DNA of 64,000 bases from Drosophila pseudoobscura (GCF_009870125.1 NC_046679.1:31620001-31684000), one strand, 5' to 3'. Positions 42,871 through 54,670 are shown, counted from the first letter of the stretch. Notes: generated by a model not told the origin, from the sequence alone. Program-made: numbers and translations.

Positions 42871-44255
42871 TAAATAAATTATTTAGAGCACATCTAAGAG
42901 GAATTTTTTTGTGGATTCTACAATTTGTAAAAAAAATTTGGATAAAATGTGAGACTTTTTCCTATATCGATATCAATAATATTATTTTTTAAATACCAAG
43001 AAAAATTTTTTTTTAAATTTCACCACGTACAATGACGATGCTAAATCTATTTAGTGGTGAAAAACGTAAATATGATATTTCACCATCTGACCATTCCAAT
43101 CTATTTATGGTTTGACGATTAATATTTTGTTGTTTAATCATTTCATTATTCAATTAATTCAGATGATATGGTGGTTTGAAATGAAAGAAGTTTGGTGTTA
43201 CTTTTTACTGGCATAAAGGCCAATTCCTTAATAAAAAGTTGTTTATTATTTCCAAAGAGATATTGAAAATTAATCATAACGCTTGAATTCCTGTCGATTG
43301 TATTCATGTTGGTTTGAGATTTTGTAAGAAACTGAATGAGTCGTTGATGTCTATCTCCTTTATATACAGCCCAATTCAGCAAGAGTTCTTAGTTTAACAA
43401 AAGCATTCAACCCAAATGGACACGCTTCAATCAAAAAGAATTAGGTCCACTAGAAAGAAGCAGGATCACGACGTCATTTTCGGTCTCGAATATTATATAA
43501 AACATAATTTAAAGCTTAAATGCGGTTTTTCAACTACAAGAAAATTCACTCCAATGATCTGGATGCAGCAAAGCAAAATAAATTTCGTTGGTTTAGATAA
43601 AGATGAATGGATGCAATTGGTTACATACAAGGAGTATATCCAATTGAAACTTGATCAGTATGATTTTTTGATGCCTGATACAATTATAGACCATTCATTA
43701 TTGACCACAATTAAGTGTAATTCTGATTTCGAAAATCAGATAAGCAGTATGTGTTTATAATAGATCAGTTTGGTAATAAAATTATATTTGATAGTGAGTC
43801 CTGGAGATCGTTTTAAAGATTATACATTTTTTTACCACATTTTTATGTTGGAATACGATACTTAAGCAACAAATAATATCCCTCTACTATAATAATATTA
43901 TTCCAAAGTGTACAGCCTTACAAAAATTGTATGTTCAACTAGCTGATTTTGACGGTACTTATGATATAAAGGTGCAAATAGATTTAACCCGTTATTGCTT
44001 TGAAATTTAAAAAAAATGTATAATTAAATAAAACGCGATGTTCTTGAGTATAGGCAAACACTTTTAAATAAGCAATCATCCCAACATACAAAATAAAAAA
44101 TATAAATTATATTAAAAATGAGTAAGCAACAAGTTGTTAATGAAATACATAAGCCTGCTAGAAGAAATTTTATTCGTCGTAAATTCGTACAAATGGGAAT
44201 TAATGACACGTGGCACGTGGATTTAGTTGAAATGATACCCTTTTATAAGGAAAAA
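42871..44255 (+). pseudogene. Maverick/Polinton remnant, unit C (left part)
   Basis: Retains the 22-bp and 5-bp segments missing in unit B, so the unknown gene is open at 43416-43760 (114 codons). The integrase N-terminus starts at ATG 44118 and is cut by the DINE at 44256. Confidence 0.65.
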
Positions 44256-45344
44256 CGAGGGGGAACGTTGTGAGTTGCTGCGGACACCGCAACTCTACGG
44301 TTATACCCGATACTAAGTCAGTATGGCTCTCCTCCGGCAGACGCCGCGAATATTTAACGACACGACAAAGAGTGCGTGCGAGAGAGACAGAAAATCAGTC
44401 TGAGCGTGACGTCAGGCGCTGCGTAGCCAGTGCAAATTGATTTGTTCCTTTTGGCTATGAAAATGATCTGATCTGATCCAGATTCAGCAACCTGATAGAT
44501 ATGGTCATTATCTATGATTCTGCGTTTTTAGTTTTCTCAAATCTGCAATATTGTGGATGCAACAGATTTTCGTCCTTTGTGGGGGCGGATGGGGGTGGGG
44601 CGAAATTCTGAGATATACGTTTTATAGTGACATCTTAAAGGAGTGTGTGTACCAAATTTGGTTACTCTAGCCTTAATAGTCTCTGAGATTTGTGGTTGCC
44701 TCAGATTTTCGTCCTTTGCGGGGGCGGAAGGGGGTGTGGCGAAATTTGGACAGGAAATGGTCAAGGTCCGATATCACAGGAGTGTGGATACCAAATTTGG
44801 TTGCTCTGGCTTTTATAGGTTCTGAGATCCTTGAACTCATATTTTGCAATTGGCAAAACCGACCATGAAACCTGTGTGTTAGAGTGAGACAGAGCGAGAA
44901 AGAGTGAAATTGTTTTCGTGATTCTGGCTGTAATAATTATACGATCTGGTTCAGATTTTGCACTCTAGAAGATATAGTCATCTTCTACGATTCTGCGTTT
45001 TTAGTTTTCTCGTATCGTCAAAATTGTGGATGCCACAGATTTTCGCCCTTTGTGGGGGCGGAAGTGGGCGGGGCAAAGTTTTGAAATATTTTTGGAGCAG
45101 TGACATATCACAGAAGTCTGGATCCAAAACATCGTTGCTCTAGCTCTTATAGTCTTTGAGCACTAGGTGCTGAAGGGGACGAACAGACGGACAGACAGAC
45201 ATGGCTCAATCGACTCGGCTATTGATGCTGATCAAGAATATATATACTTTATGGGGTCGGAAACGATTCTTTCTGGACGTTACACACATCCACTTTTACC
45301 ACAAATCTAATATACCCCAATACTCATTTTGAGTATCGGGTATA
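44256..45344 (-). mobile_element. Full-length DINE-1 inside the Polinton integrase gene, unit C
   Basis: Same length, ends and insertion point as in unit B. Confidence 0.85.
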
Positions 45345-45796
45345 AAAAGGATATAGATACTGGCTGACAGTAAAACAAAGGATATATATACTGGCTGACA
45401 GTTATTGACACGTTCCCGTTAAGTCTAAAACCGCTTTAGATGTTTTATCAGCATTGAAGAAAATATTAAAAATATCTAAACATAAACATAAAAATATTCA
45501 ATCTGATTAAGGAAAGGAGTTTTTTAATGTAGCCTTCGGAGAGTTTATGAAAAAGAATAACATTAACCATTACCATACATATATGTACACACCTTACGGC
45601 ATCTATTTGTGAACGTTTTAATAGAGCATTAAAAAGTCGTATGTGGAAAATGTTTAGTATGCAGGGTAATCATACGTGGATACGTACCTTGCATGACTTA
45701 CTAAATGATTACAATAATTCATATCACCGTACTATAAAAATGAAGCCTACAGATTGTAATGAACAGTTTGTCGAACGTAAAAATGAAAAAATGTAG
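45345..45796 (+). pseudogene. Polinton integrase, C-terminal part, unit C
   Basis: Same relic as 36629-37080, including the local duplication next to the DINE, the internal stops and the ERFNRALKSRMW block. Confidence 0.75.
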
Positions 45797-46542
45797 TTAA
45801 TAGACCACATGGGTAAATTTGACGTTTTGGCAATGACATCAGCGAGCAGAGGATACGTTACACGTATCGTAAGAGGGACAAGTGAAGAGAAAGACAGATG
45901 AATTGTCAAAAATGACATTACTTTCTCCTTCGACCTCTCTCTCTCTTGCTAAGATCTTTTGGGAGCATGACCATCGTTCTTTTCCTTCCAAACCACTCCA
46001 ATGTGCAGACGTATAAGCGCACAGCCCCAGGGAAAATGCTGCAACGTGGATTAAAAGAGCCCAAAACTTATCCGAGCCTATTAAAACCATCCACGGTCAT
46101 TTTTAGTGGTACAAAAGGAAATAAATTCCAGTGAAACCAATTCGAATCAGTGCCAAAACATCTTTGTAGGGTGAGTGCACAATTAGTGGAAAAAGTCAGG
46201 ATAAAATGTATGCACCTTTTCCTAACGTAGGGCATCCGCTTTTTTGCAAAGCTTGAATGTAACACAGATAATAGTGAACCAGACTTACAGGGCAAGGGTC
46301 CCCGATTCGGGTTGTGAAGAAAGCGCAGAGAACGAGACACCAGCGAAAACCAGCGTAGTATTGGGCGTATTATCTACCGCAGCGGCGTCTACGTCTGCTC
46401 CAGCACGCATCACGCCCAGAAAGAAAACTCTTTGGGCGAAATGTACACATACCCTAATAGGCTCTGCACACTGAGCCCATCCCGGGGGAATGGTGGGATT
46501 TTTTGACAAATGTGAAACTCCGATTCACACTGCCACCATCCA
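45797..46542. other. Unassigned region (unit C)
   Basis: Same as 37081-37826. From 46457 onward the sequence also occurs inverted near 56980. Confidence 0.35.
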
Positions 46543-47420
46543 TCAAAAACAGCTGATGCCAATAACAAGTTCATTAAATTTGCGCGGAAGATTTATTAAT
46601 TCTTGGTTATTATAATGGATGATGAAGACTTCTAATAAGTCGTTCTGGAATTTTGTTTGGGTGCTGATCAAGTCCTGCACCATCTTCTCCTGCCTAACGT
46701 GGTGGTCCTTTTGTTGTTCGAGACGCTCCTGGGCGATCTCTGCCAGCAACGAAATGTCGGTCTTTTTCTTTTTCTTTGGCGGAGGCCCAGACAAGGTGCT
46801 GGAGCTACAAGATCCGTCCAGGTCCATCTCAATAATTTCCGAAAAGTACTCATCAGGATCTGCAATGAACACCTTAAATGAAATATATTTTTTTTAGCAA
46901 TAAATTAATATAACTTACTGTCGTTGTCCAATGTGCTCTGCTCCATGTTGTTTATCCGGTCATGTTCTCGAGCTTTGTCCTTATCTAGCCCCATCCAAGC
47001 TCAAGCCCAGCCTCCTTCATGGACTCGGCCATCTCCATGTACACATGTGAATTTTTGCGTGGTCCGCGCAAATCTTCAATTTTCTCCTGCCATATGTCAA
47101 TCAGCAGGCACTCAAGCGTGGCACTCCATTTCACCCTGCCGCCTGCTGTTGTTCTCTTGTTTGCTGCATTGTGTAATAATATTATATATTATAATCAATA
47201 TGTGGAGATAATGTTTTTTATCCCCAATCGGCCGACTAATTATTTCAATTAAATAAAACTCGGCGCAGAAATAAAATTGCGATATGTTCTTTAATGCGTG
47301 ACATCCAAATTGCAAGTGTGGCTTGCCTGCCCTTTACATTGCCGCTCCGATCGCTAAGCGCAGCTTCGCTCGGCCGACGTCGGTGGGCAGACGCAAAGCG
47401 GAGATAGCGAAGAGCGAGCT
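46457..47420 (-). repeat. Left arm of large inverted repeat
   Basis: About 960 bp (Myb-like gene plus part of the Pao2 LTR) matching 56018-56980 in opposite orientation; 8.6 kb of Pao sequence lies between. Confidence 0.85.
46543..47190 (-). pseudogene. Myb/SANT-like (trihelix) gene, unit C
   Basis: Most complete left-hand copy. From 47165 downward: VKWSATLECLLIDIWQEKIE, then DLRGPRKNSHVYMEMAESM and KEAGLELGW, the three-helix Trp-spaced pattern of Myb/SANT-like domains found in PIF/Harbinger accessory proteins and in domesticated host genes. A stop follows GWG at about 46992; an internal deletion probably removed the third helix. Next are DKAREHDRINNMEQSTLDND, a 60-bp intron, and the exon ending at 46543 with a nuclear-type PKKKKK motif and coiled-coil tail. 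In a transposon it would bind the element ends together with a transposase, which is not present here. Confidence 0.6.
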
Positions 47421-47571
47421 GGCAGAGAGCGTTTAGCAGGGCAAGCAAGCGCAAAGCTTTAACAAACAAATGAGTGACATAGACATAAGTAACAAACAAA
47501 ATAAGCGGCTGAGGGCCAAGAATTAGGTGCTATTTGGTAAGCAGCTAATCGGCTGCGTTCTGCTCCGAACA
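47191..47571 (-). repeat. Pao2 3' LTR (boundary with Myb-like gene uncertain)
   Basis: Minus strand LTR begins TGTTCGGAGCAG at 47571 right after a purine tract (ACGGGGGGTGAA). Its last bases are not certain; ATCTCCACA near 47203 or TTACACA near 47167 are candidate ends. The part below 47420 recurs inverted at 56018. Confidence 0.6.
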
Positions 47572-48956
47572 TTCACCCCCCGTTGGAAGGCAAAGACTTT
47601 CAACAGATCCATCCTGAAGTTGCAGAACCGCTATTTTTCCAACGGCCCTCTTGAAAAGGCCTCTTTGAGTGCGGATGACGACTACCCTGATGGTTCCATC
47701 TTTTCCTGGGATGACGCTCTCAATGCGGCCAAGCGGCCACCTTAATGGTGGCAGCGTTTCCTCTTTCATCATGACTAGCGCTCCTAGCTTGATGTTTGGA
47801 GACGATGACCGCCACTTGCTCCGCTCCTGAAGAATCGAAAGATACGCCGTGCTCCATTTTCTCCAAAACGCCTGCTTCATTTGACACAGCCGCTGCCATC
47901 GACTAAGTAGGTTGACCCGGAGCTGCGTCACATCTGGCTCGTCGAATGCAGCTTTCGGGGCTCCATTGAGAAAGTGGTTTGGCGTGAGCACATCTAGGTC
48001 ATCGGGACTTTCTGTAATTGCATAAAGCGGACGGGAATTTAACAAAGCAGAGATTTCACAAGCCAAGGTCTGAATTTCATCAAGAGTAAAAATGTAGGTC
48101 CCGACGATGCGATGAAAATGATATTTAGCTGCTTTAACAGCCGCCTCCCACAAACCCCCAAAATGTGGTGAGCGAGGGGGGATGAATTTCCAATCGATTC
48201 CACTAGAAACGCAGAGATGTGACACAGCCGACGTATGAGGATCGCTGAGGAACATTTGACGAAGCTCCAAAAGCTCATTTTTTGCTCCTACAAAATTTGT
48301 TGCGTTGTCTGACCAAATGATTCGAGGTTTGGGACGTAGACTTATAAAACGCCTTAATGCTGCCAGAAAGGATTCTGTAGATAGATCCCGAACGACTTCC
48401 AAATGAGTTGCTTTGGTGCTAAAGCATACGAAAACAGCGATGTAACATTTGATAGGAGGCCTGCTTCTGACTTCCGACTTGTGATAAAAGGGTCCGCAAA
48501 AATCAACGCCCGTTGTGTGGAATGCTGGATTAGTCCTTACGCGATCCGCAGGCAAGTTTCCCATGATATGTTCCCTCAGCACTGGCTTCAAACGAAAACA
48601 TCTAACACATTTGCGAATGATTCCCGCAACATATTTGCGTCCACCAATAGGCCAGAATTTTTGCCGAAGCAGTCCGAGCAATCCTTGAGCTCCTGCATGG
48701 AGAAACCTTTCGTGAAAGAAGATAATAATAGAGACAGTGACAGGATGTCCCTTAGGAAGCAGGATCGGGTGCTTCGCGTCGTAGTCCAATTCGGCATTTT
48801 GGAGGCGGCCTCCAACCCGCAGCAATCCAAAGCTATCCAGAAATGGATTCAGTGAGGCCATCGTGCTTTTTGACGGTAGGGCCTGTTTGCTGGTGAGGGC
48901 CCTTATCTCTTTCGAAAATTGTTGCTGCTGTATTGCCCTTATGAGCAAATGCGTAC
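47545..48956 (-). pseudogene. pol: Pao2 integrase (C-terminal half of pol)
   Basis: Open from the Pao1 junction at 48956 down to TAG at 47545, which lies 26 bases inside the LTR, as in many Pao elements. Contains the zinc region HERFLHAGAQGLLGLL ... CVRCFRLKP (48560-48690), core motifs GVDFCGPF, SDNATNFVGA and PHFGGLWEAAVK with all three acidic residues, and the C-terminal domain RWPLGRIESVIPGKDG. The apparent start codons upstream come from the inserted Pao1 LTR. This half is intact, but its N-terminal half is 6 kb away at 55095-56012, with a frameshift there, so the gene is broken. Confidence 0.88.
48952..48956. repeat. Target site duplication CGTAC (left of Pao1)
   Basis: CGTAC at 48952-48956 and again at 55095-55099, flanking Pao1. 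Removing Pao1 and one copy restores a continuous Pao2 sequence across ...DIKNGT / HLLIRAI.... Confidence 0.9.
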
Positions 48957-49328
48957 TGTTTGAGATGCCAAGCTTTTTTGGCACCTATGTATTTCACAAT
49001 AAAAAGAGATTTGGGTTAAACTTTATAATATATAATATAATATTTAATCTTGGTGGCTTAGCGGAAGCCGATTGCTTGCTATTGCCAGATGTACTTTATG
49101 CGAGATCGATATGCAACCAATGCGCAGAGGGGTTAGCATAGAACTAAACTATAGACGACGGCGTTAGATCAAAGTGACTGCCGAAGTGGCGGCAGCAGAT
49201 CAAAGTAGTTGCCGAAGTGGCGGCGGCAGAGAGCCCCTTTAGCGAGAGAGCGCAGCAGCTCTGCAGAAAGTCAACGTTTTACAACATATGTAGGCGGCTC
49301 TCTATGCTCATACAATAATAATGCTAAA
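48957..49328 (-). repeat. Pao1 3' LTR, missing its first 33 bases
   Basis: 372 bp identical by eye to 54690-55061 of the 5' LTR. Ends (minus strand) CTCAAACA at 48957. The U3 start (TGTTCGGGCC...) is deleted together with adjoining internal sequence. Confidence 0.88.
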
Positions 49329-52300
49329 TAATCGCGCGCTCTTGCAAAAGAGTGAGATACTCTTCGCGCCAACGGCTCCAAAATATTTGCTGTAGTTGGG
49401 TGACCCGCTGCCAGCCATCCAGACGATTGTAGTTCAGCTTCGTTAGGTCAGGCTCGAGGATTTGCTCATGGGGGCCGCCTAAAAGCAGATGAGCAGGAGT
49501 CAAAACGTCTAAATCATCAGCATTTTCTGAAAGCGAGAGCAAAGGGCGAGAGTTAACAATTGCAGTGATCTGACAGATCAGAGTGCGCAGCTCGTCGAAG
49601 CTAAGCACAGATGGTCCAACTGAGCGGTACAGGTGATATTTTGCGGTCTTCACGGCCGCTTCCCACAACCCGCCAAAATGCGGAGAGCGAGGTGGGATGA
49701 AACGCCAGTCGATCGAGTCAGCCAAGCAGGATTCGTGGACCTCCTTCATATGCGGTTCGCTCAGACAGAGCTTCTTTAGCTCCAGAAGCTCGTTCTTGGC
49801 GCCAACGAAGTTTGTCGCATTGTCCGACCAAATTTGACTTGGCCTTCCTCGAGTGGAAGTAAAACGCTTTAGTGCGCCTAGAAACGATGCAGTGGTCAAA
49901 TCCTTTACGAGCTCCATGTGTATAGCCTTGGAAGTGAAGCAGATGAATACGCTAATGTAGCACTTGATCGGAGGCCTTGTGCGGATTTCTGATCGGTAGA
50001 AAAAAGGTCCACAGTAATCTACTCCAGTGACTTCAAAAGCTCGAGATCCTTCCAAACGTTCCTTAGGTAGGTCTCCCATGATGTGTTCGACCATGCGCGG
50101 CCTAGTCCTGAAGCATCTCACACATCTGCTGACGACCCTTGACACTGCCTTAACACCTCCAATGGGCCAATATTCCAGCCGAATTTTGGATAGCAAGGCG
50201 CGAGGTCCGGCATGGAGGTTTCTTTCATGGTAATATCTTATCAGCGCAAAGGTAATGGAATGTCCCTTTGGCAGAATGAGCGGGTGCTGAGCATCAAATC
50301 CTAGCGATGAGTTGCCAAGACGACCTCCAACTCTAAGTAGTCCAGAATGATCGATGAACGGGTTGAGCGAACTAATAGAACTGGATTTAATGACTTGACC
50401 ATTGCGCCGAATCTCCTTTATGTCCATCCACAAATTTGCCAGCTGAATGTGTCGAATTAGAAGATGCGTTCCTTGCCGAATATCAGAAACGGTGAGTCCT
50501 GGATGCCTAAGACGATGTATAAATTTATGCATGTAGGCGAATGTGCGCTGCATGCGAAATAATGAATTCGCAAATTTGCATCCGGACGTGAGATCGGCAT
50601 GTGGAGACGTGATTAGCAATCCTCTCTTGCGAAGCTCCAAAGTTGCTATGTTGTTAGTAGGAGATACAGGCCACTTATCCTTGGAGCATAGCAAAAAGGA
50701 TGGGCCGTGAAACCATAGCTCTGACTGGATAAGATGGTTGGGAAGCGAGCCTCTCGAGAGAATATCAGCAGGATTTAAAGATGTGGGAACATAGCGCCAT
50801 TCCATGTCTGCCGTCAACTCCTGAATTGATGCCACTCGATTTGCCACGAAAACTTGAAATTTAGCTGGCTCGTCCCTAATCCAAGATAATGCTGTTGACG
50901 AATCCGACCAGCAATAGAACCGACCTGTAAAGATTCCCATGTCCTTTACATTCTGCATGATTTTCGCAAGCAAATGGGCTCCACTTAATTCCAGCTTAGG
51001 AATCGATATAGTCTTTAGCGGCGCCACTCGCGACTTTGAGCACAAAACGTGGCTCGAAGACTGGGCTTCCCTGGACACGATATACACGCAAGCGCCATAT
51101 GCTTCTAAGCTGGCATCACAGAATCCGTGAACTTCTGTAGCCACACTAGAACGAAGAACCAAGCGAGGAAATGAGATCCGAGAAATGCTTGCCAAACTAT
51201 TTCTCAAGTCCATCCAAGTTGAATGCAACGCTGAGGGTAGGCTTTCATCCCAATCCAAATTTTCTCTCCAAAGCTGCTGAAGGAAGATTTTGCACCTGAC
51301 AATGACTGGATTTATCAATCCAAGAGGGTCGTAGAACCGCGCAATCGTAAATAAAACCGACCGCTTTGATGGCTTTGAGGTTGTGTCCAGTGCGGACAAG
51401 GCAAAAAGCAGCTGATCCGAAGCAGGGTCCCACGCTAAGCCGAGAGTTTTGGCTATGTCGCTTCCATCATTAAACTTTAGGAACTTCTCTATGTCATCTT
51501 CAGGGGTTCCCTCAAGTACTTCCTGGTGACTGGAGCACCATTTCCTAAGTCTAAAGTTACCACGGGACAGTAAAGCTGATGTTTGGTGCATCTTTTCCAT
51601 GACCTGTGCGACCGAATTACCGCCCGAAATGAGGTCATCCACGTAAAACTCCTGCCGCAGAGCAGCTGAGCCAAGAGGGTAGGATTCACCCTCGTCGATG
51701 GCCAGCTGGTGCATTGCGCGGACCGCTAGAAATGATGCAGCCCTCGTCCCGTATGTGACGGTGTCTAATGTGTAGACTTGAACCTCGGACTCGATGGAAT
51801 CTCGCCATAGGATGCATTGATACAAATTGTCGGGTGGAGACACTCGTACGCAGCGGTACATTTTACAAATGTCCCCAGTGAGAGCGACTGGATATGTTCG
51901 AAAGCGAATCAATATGTTGAACAATGCAGGCTGAATAACAGGGCCTGTCATCATCACATCATTTAGAGAATATCCAGTTGATGTAGCTGCGGAACCATCG
52001 AAAACGACACGGAGTTTTGTCGTCGTACTGTCCTCCTTTAGGACACAGTGATGAGGCAAGAAATATTTGCAGAGGCTACGGGAATCAGGGTTGACTTGGT
52101 GCATATGATGCAAATCAATGTACTCCCTCATAAAGGCGGAATACCGCTCCTTTAGTGTAGGATTACGCTCCAGTTTTCGCTCCAGACTGATGAACCGTCG
52201 ATAAGCCTGAGCATAAGATTCTCCTAAACGATCAATATTGTTGTTTAGCGGCAGACGAACTGCATACTCCCCGGATGGCAACCGTGAAAGGTGGCTTACG

Positions 52301-54354
52301 AAATGTTCTTCACAATCGTCTTCTTCTTTGGTATTCAACCCAACCTCCACACAATTCTCGACTTCCCAAAACATACGAAGAGTTTTATCCAACCTTGCTT
52401 CCATCTCAGCTATCGAATCTGGACAATTGTGCGTGGCCAAAAGCGCCGAGCTTGATACCTTCTGTCCACCACCAGATACGATCCACCCAAGCCGGGTCTT
52501 CTGCAGAAGAGGCAGTCCATCGGTGAGTTTGATTTGCCCTACGCAGAGGAGATCATAAAAAACGCTCGCACCAATGAGAAGATCAACCCGTTGAGGATTG
52601 AAAAATGCAGGATCAGCGAGCTGAATGTTAGATGGAATACGCCAATCGGATACATTTACTGCCATACTTGGTTGAGAATCGGTAATCGTGGGGGCGATGA
52701 GAGCAGTAAGCGTAGTTGTGTAAGCAGAGGTGCGAGAATGCATACAAATGCTTATGGTGGATCCCTCAGTAGAAACGCTGGTATCGCCCAGCCCAGACAC
52801 AAGTGCAGACGATTGAGTTCTCCTAAGCTGAAGCTGCTGGGCGAACCTGGATGTGACGAGATGCAGCTGCGATCCTGAATCTAAGATGGCACGACAAGGA
52901 ACTAAAACGCCAGACCGATTCTTCACGAGAACCACGGCTGTAGCCAGAAGCACGACATCAGAGTGAAGACCTTGGGCAGCAAGAGAGGTAGACGAAGGTA
53001 GAGACGAGCTGCTAGCAGAATTTTGAGCAACGGAAAGAGTGTCCGGTTGAACGGCCAGATCGGGAGGAGTAATACCTGGGCAGCCTTGTGTTGTGGGCTG
53101 CATACTAACGAAGTGCAACAAACTATGATGCCTACCGCCGCATACTCGACATTTTCCACTATTGCATGCGCGGGTCCGGTGCCCCGGTTTTAGGCAATTG
53201 AAGCATAGGGAAAGCTTCTTCACTTCTTTGTGGCGCAGCAACGGTGAGAGATTTTCGAATATCTTGCACGAGTATATTCCATGGCCCGCTGAGTGGCAAA
53301 AGACGCATACAGACGGGTCGGCGGAAGAGTTGGAAGCTACAAACGTTTTCTTAACATGCGTATAGGAATGGTTTTTTCCCACCTGATCGCTACTAGCGTG
53401 TGTCGCTGTAGCATATTCCAATCGCTCCATTTTCTGGCAGCGTTGCTGCAAGAATTCGAAGAATTCCTCTGCGGTAGGTATAGCATCCGACGATGTGTGC
53501 TCCTCCCATTTGGTTTGCGTCTTCGAATCCAACTTCTGCAGCAGCATGTTGATAACCATGAATCCCGAAATCTCCTCAGCAGTTCCCAATGTCTGCAACG
53601 CTCGCATGTGTAAATTGACTGCATCCGAAAACTCCCGAAGCCTTTTAGCAGAAGGCGAGTCTACCCTCTTTAGCCCAAGAATCTTCTTGATGTGTGCCTG
53701 GAAAACAAGTCTTTTGTTATTAAAGCGTTTATTAAGTATATCCAGAGCCGCACGATAATTGGCACTGGAGAGCTCCAACGATCGAACCGAATCCAAAGCC
53801 GCATCAGCGAGGCAAGAGCGAAGGTGCTGGAATTTCTCGATGTCACTGAGATCCGCATCCGCTTCAATCACAGATTTGAACATTGCCATAAAATCCGAGA
53901 ACTCGACGTATCCACCAGAAAACTTCGGCACCTTCAGCTCAGGAAGTCGCTGCTTGTGAGCCATGATGATGGTACTATGTCCGGAATGGCTTGGCAGAGT
54001 CGTAGAATTGGCAGCGGCGTGTGACTGGCTTACTTCAACAGCAGCCAGCAACTCAGCTTTCAACGATATGAAAAGAGTATCGAAGATTTCGCGCAGCTCA
54101 CTCCCAATCTCGTTTTGATCGAGAGCCTCCAACTCATTATGGGCCTTATTAAATTCCGCTCGAATTTCTGCCAACATATCAAGGCGCACCTCGACTTCCG
54201 CGGCGGTCAGCTTGTCGATTTTATTCCCCGCGAAGGATTCGCCAAGCCTGTGCAATCGATCATATAATGACTGACTTTTACGTTTATACAGACTCAGTCT
54301 GGAATCAGCCACCACAATATTTCCGCCCGCGCCTGTATTTGGATCGTTGTCCAT
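49324..54354 (-). CDS. Pao1 Gag-Pol polyprotein, truncated at the integrase C-terminus
   Basis: 1,676 codons from ATG at 54354 (context GTTAACATGG; an earlier in-frame ATG at 54453 is less likely because the leader is short). Gag: Pao Gag domain (LPELKVPKFSGGYVEF) and zinc knuckles (CFNCLKPGHRTRAC, CRVCGGRHHSLLH; 53060-53200). Protease: AILDSGSQLHLV near 52880. RT: LRVVFDGSA, LTGDICKMYRCV, FYVDDLISGG. RNase H: GFCDASLEAYGACVY, IPKLELSGAHL, CWSDSSTALSWI. Integrase: YHERNLHAGPRALL ... CVRCFRTRP, GVDYCGPF, SDNATNFVGA, PHFGGLWEAAVK. The frame ends LLQERAII-stop, with the stop formed by LTR sequence. About 90 C-terminal residues present in Pao2 are missing. No other defect seen. Confidence 0.9.
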   Translation of the reverse strand: MDNDPNTGAGGNIVVADSRLSLYKRKSQSLYDRLHRLGESFAGNKIDKLTAAEVEVRLDMLAEIRAEFNKAHNELEALDQNEIGSELREIFDTLFISLKAELLAAVEVSQSHAAANSTTLPSHSGHSTIIMAHKQRLPELKVPKFSGGYVEFSDFMAMFKSVIEADADLSDIEKFQHLRSCLADAALDSVRSLELSSANYRAALDILNKRFNNKRLVFQAHIKKILGLKRVDSPSAKRLREFSDAVNLHMRALQTLGTAEEISGFMVINMLLQKLDSKTQTKWEEHTSSDAIPTAEEFFEFLQQRCQKMERLEYATATHASSDQVGKNHSYTHVKKTFVASNSSADPSVCVFCHSAGHGIYSCKIFENLSPLLRHKEVKKLSLCFNCLKPGHRTRACNSGKCRVCGGRHHSLLHFVSMQPTTQGCPGITPPDLAVQPDTLSVAQNSASSSSLPSSTSLAAQGLHSDVVLLATAVVLVKNRSGVLVPCRAILDSGSQLHLVTSRFAQQLQLRRTQSSALVSGLGDTSVSTEGSTISICMHSRTSAYTTTLTALIAPTITDSQPSMAVNVSDWRIPSNIQLADPAFFNPQRVDLLIGASVFYDLLCVGQIKLTDGLPLLQKTRLGWIVSGGGQKVSSSALLATHNCPDSIAEMEARLDKTLRMFWEVENCVEVGLNTKEEDDCEEHFVSHLSRLPSGEYAVRLPLNNNIDRLGESYAQAYRRFISLERKLERNPTLKERYSAFMREYIDLHHMHQVNPDSRSLCKYFLPHHCVLKEDSTTTKLRVVFDGSAATSTGYSLNDVMMTGPVIQPALFNILIRFRTYPVALTGDICKMYRCVRVSPPDNLYQCILWRDSIESEVQVYTLDTVTYGTRAASFLAVRAMHQLAIDEGESYPLGSAALRQEFYVDDLISGGNSVAQVMEKMHQTSALLSRGNFRLRKWCSSHQEVLEGTPEDDIEKFLKFNDGSDIAKTLGLAWDPASDQLLFALSALDTTSKPSKRSVLFTIARFYDPLGLINPVIVRCKIFLQQLWRENLDWDESLPSALHSTWMDLRNSLASISRISFPRLVLRSSVATEVHGFCDASLEAYGACVYIVSREAQSSSHVLCSKSRVAPLKTISIPKLELSGAHLLAKIMQNVKDMGIFTGRFYCWSDSSTALSWIRDEPAKFQVFVANRVASIQELTADMEWRYVPTSLNPADILSRGSLPNHLIQSELWFHGPSFLLCSKDKWPVSPTNNIATLELRKRGLLITSPHADLTSGCKFANSLFRMQRTFAYMHKFIHRLRHPGLTVSDIRQGTHLLIRHIQLANLWMDIKEIRRNGQVIKSSSISSLNPFIDHSGLLRVGGRLGNSSLGFDAQHPLILPKGHSITFALIRYYHERNLHAGPRALLSKIRLEYWPIGGVKAVSRVVSRCVRCFRTRPRMVEHIMGDLPKERLEGSRAFEVTGVDYCGPFFYRSEIRTRPPIKCYISVFICFTSKAIHMELVKDLTTASFLGALKRFTSTRGRPSQIWSDNATNFVGAKNELLELKKLCLSEPHMKEVHESCLADSIDWRFIPPRSPHFGGLWEAAVKTAKYHLYRSVGPSVLSFDELRTLICQITAIVNSRPLLSLSENADDLDVLTPAHLLLGGPHEQILEPDLTKLNYNRLDGWQRVTQLQQIFWSRWREEYLTLLQERAII

Positions 54355-54670
54355 GTTAACCGTTGTGCAATCGACACAACAACGGAAAATGAAATACCGC
54401 TTAAGCGACGATGTATAGACGCGAGAGCGAGAATGCAAGACACGAAAAGTCAAGAACCGCGGCTGCAGCTGCGCAGAGAATGAGAGATTCGACGCTTAAA
54501 GTACCGGAATTTGTCTATAAATATTCCAGCCGCACTCTCACTGAATTTGCACTTTAAACTGTTTTTCAATGTGCACTCAAATGTATTTGTTGGTAGTTAA
54601 ACTACCCAACAACACAATATTGTATAATTAATAATTATTTTAACGGAACGCGATTAAGAAATGGTTTTAT

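Larger units (their letters stand above)
38261..46976. repeat. Composite tandem unit C
   Basis: Starts later in BEL gag than B. It extends past the B end point into the full Myb-like gene and the Pao2 LTR. Confidence 0.85.

Noticed and set aside
49021..49320. Short plus-strand frames in the Pao1 LTRs
   Set aside because: LTR sequence read on the wrong strand; identical in both LTRs and without coding features.
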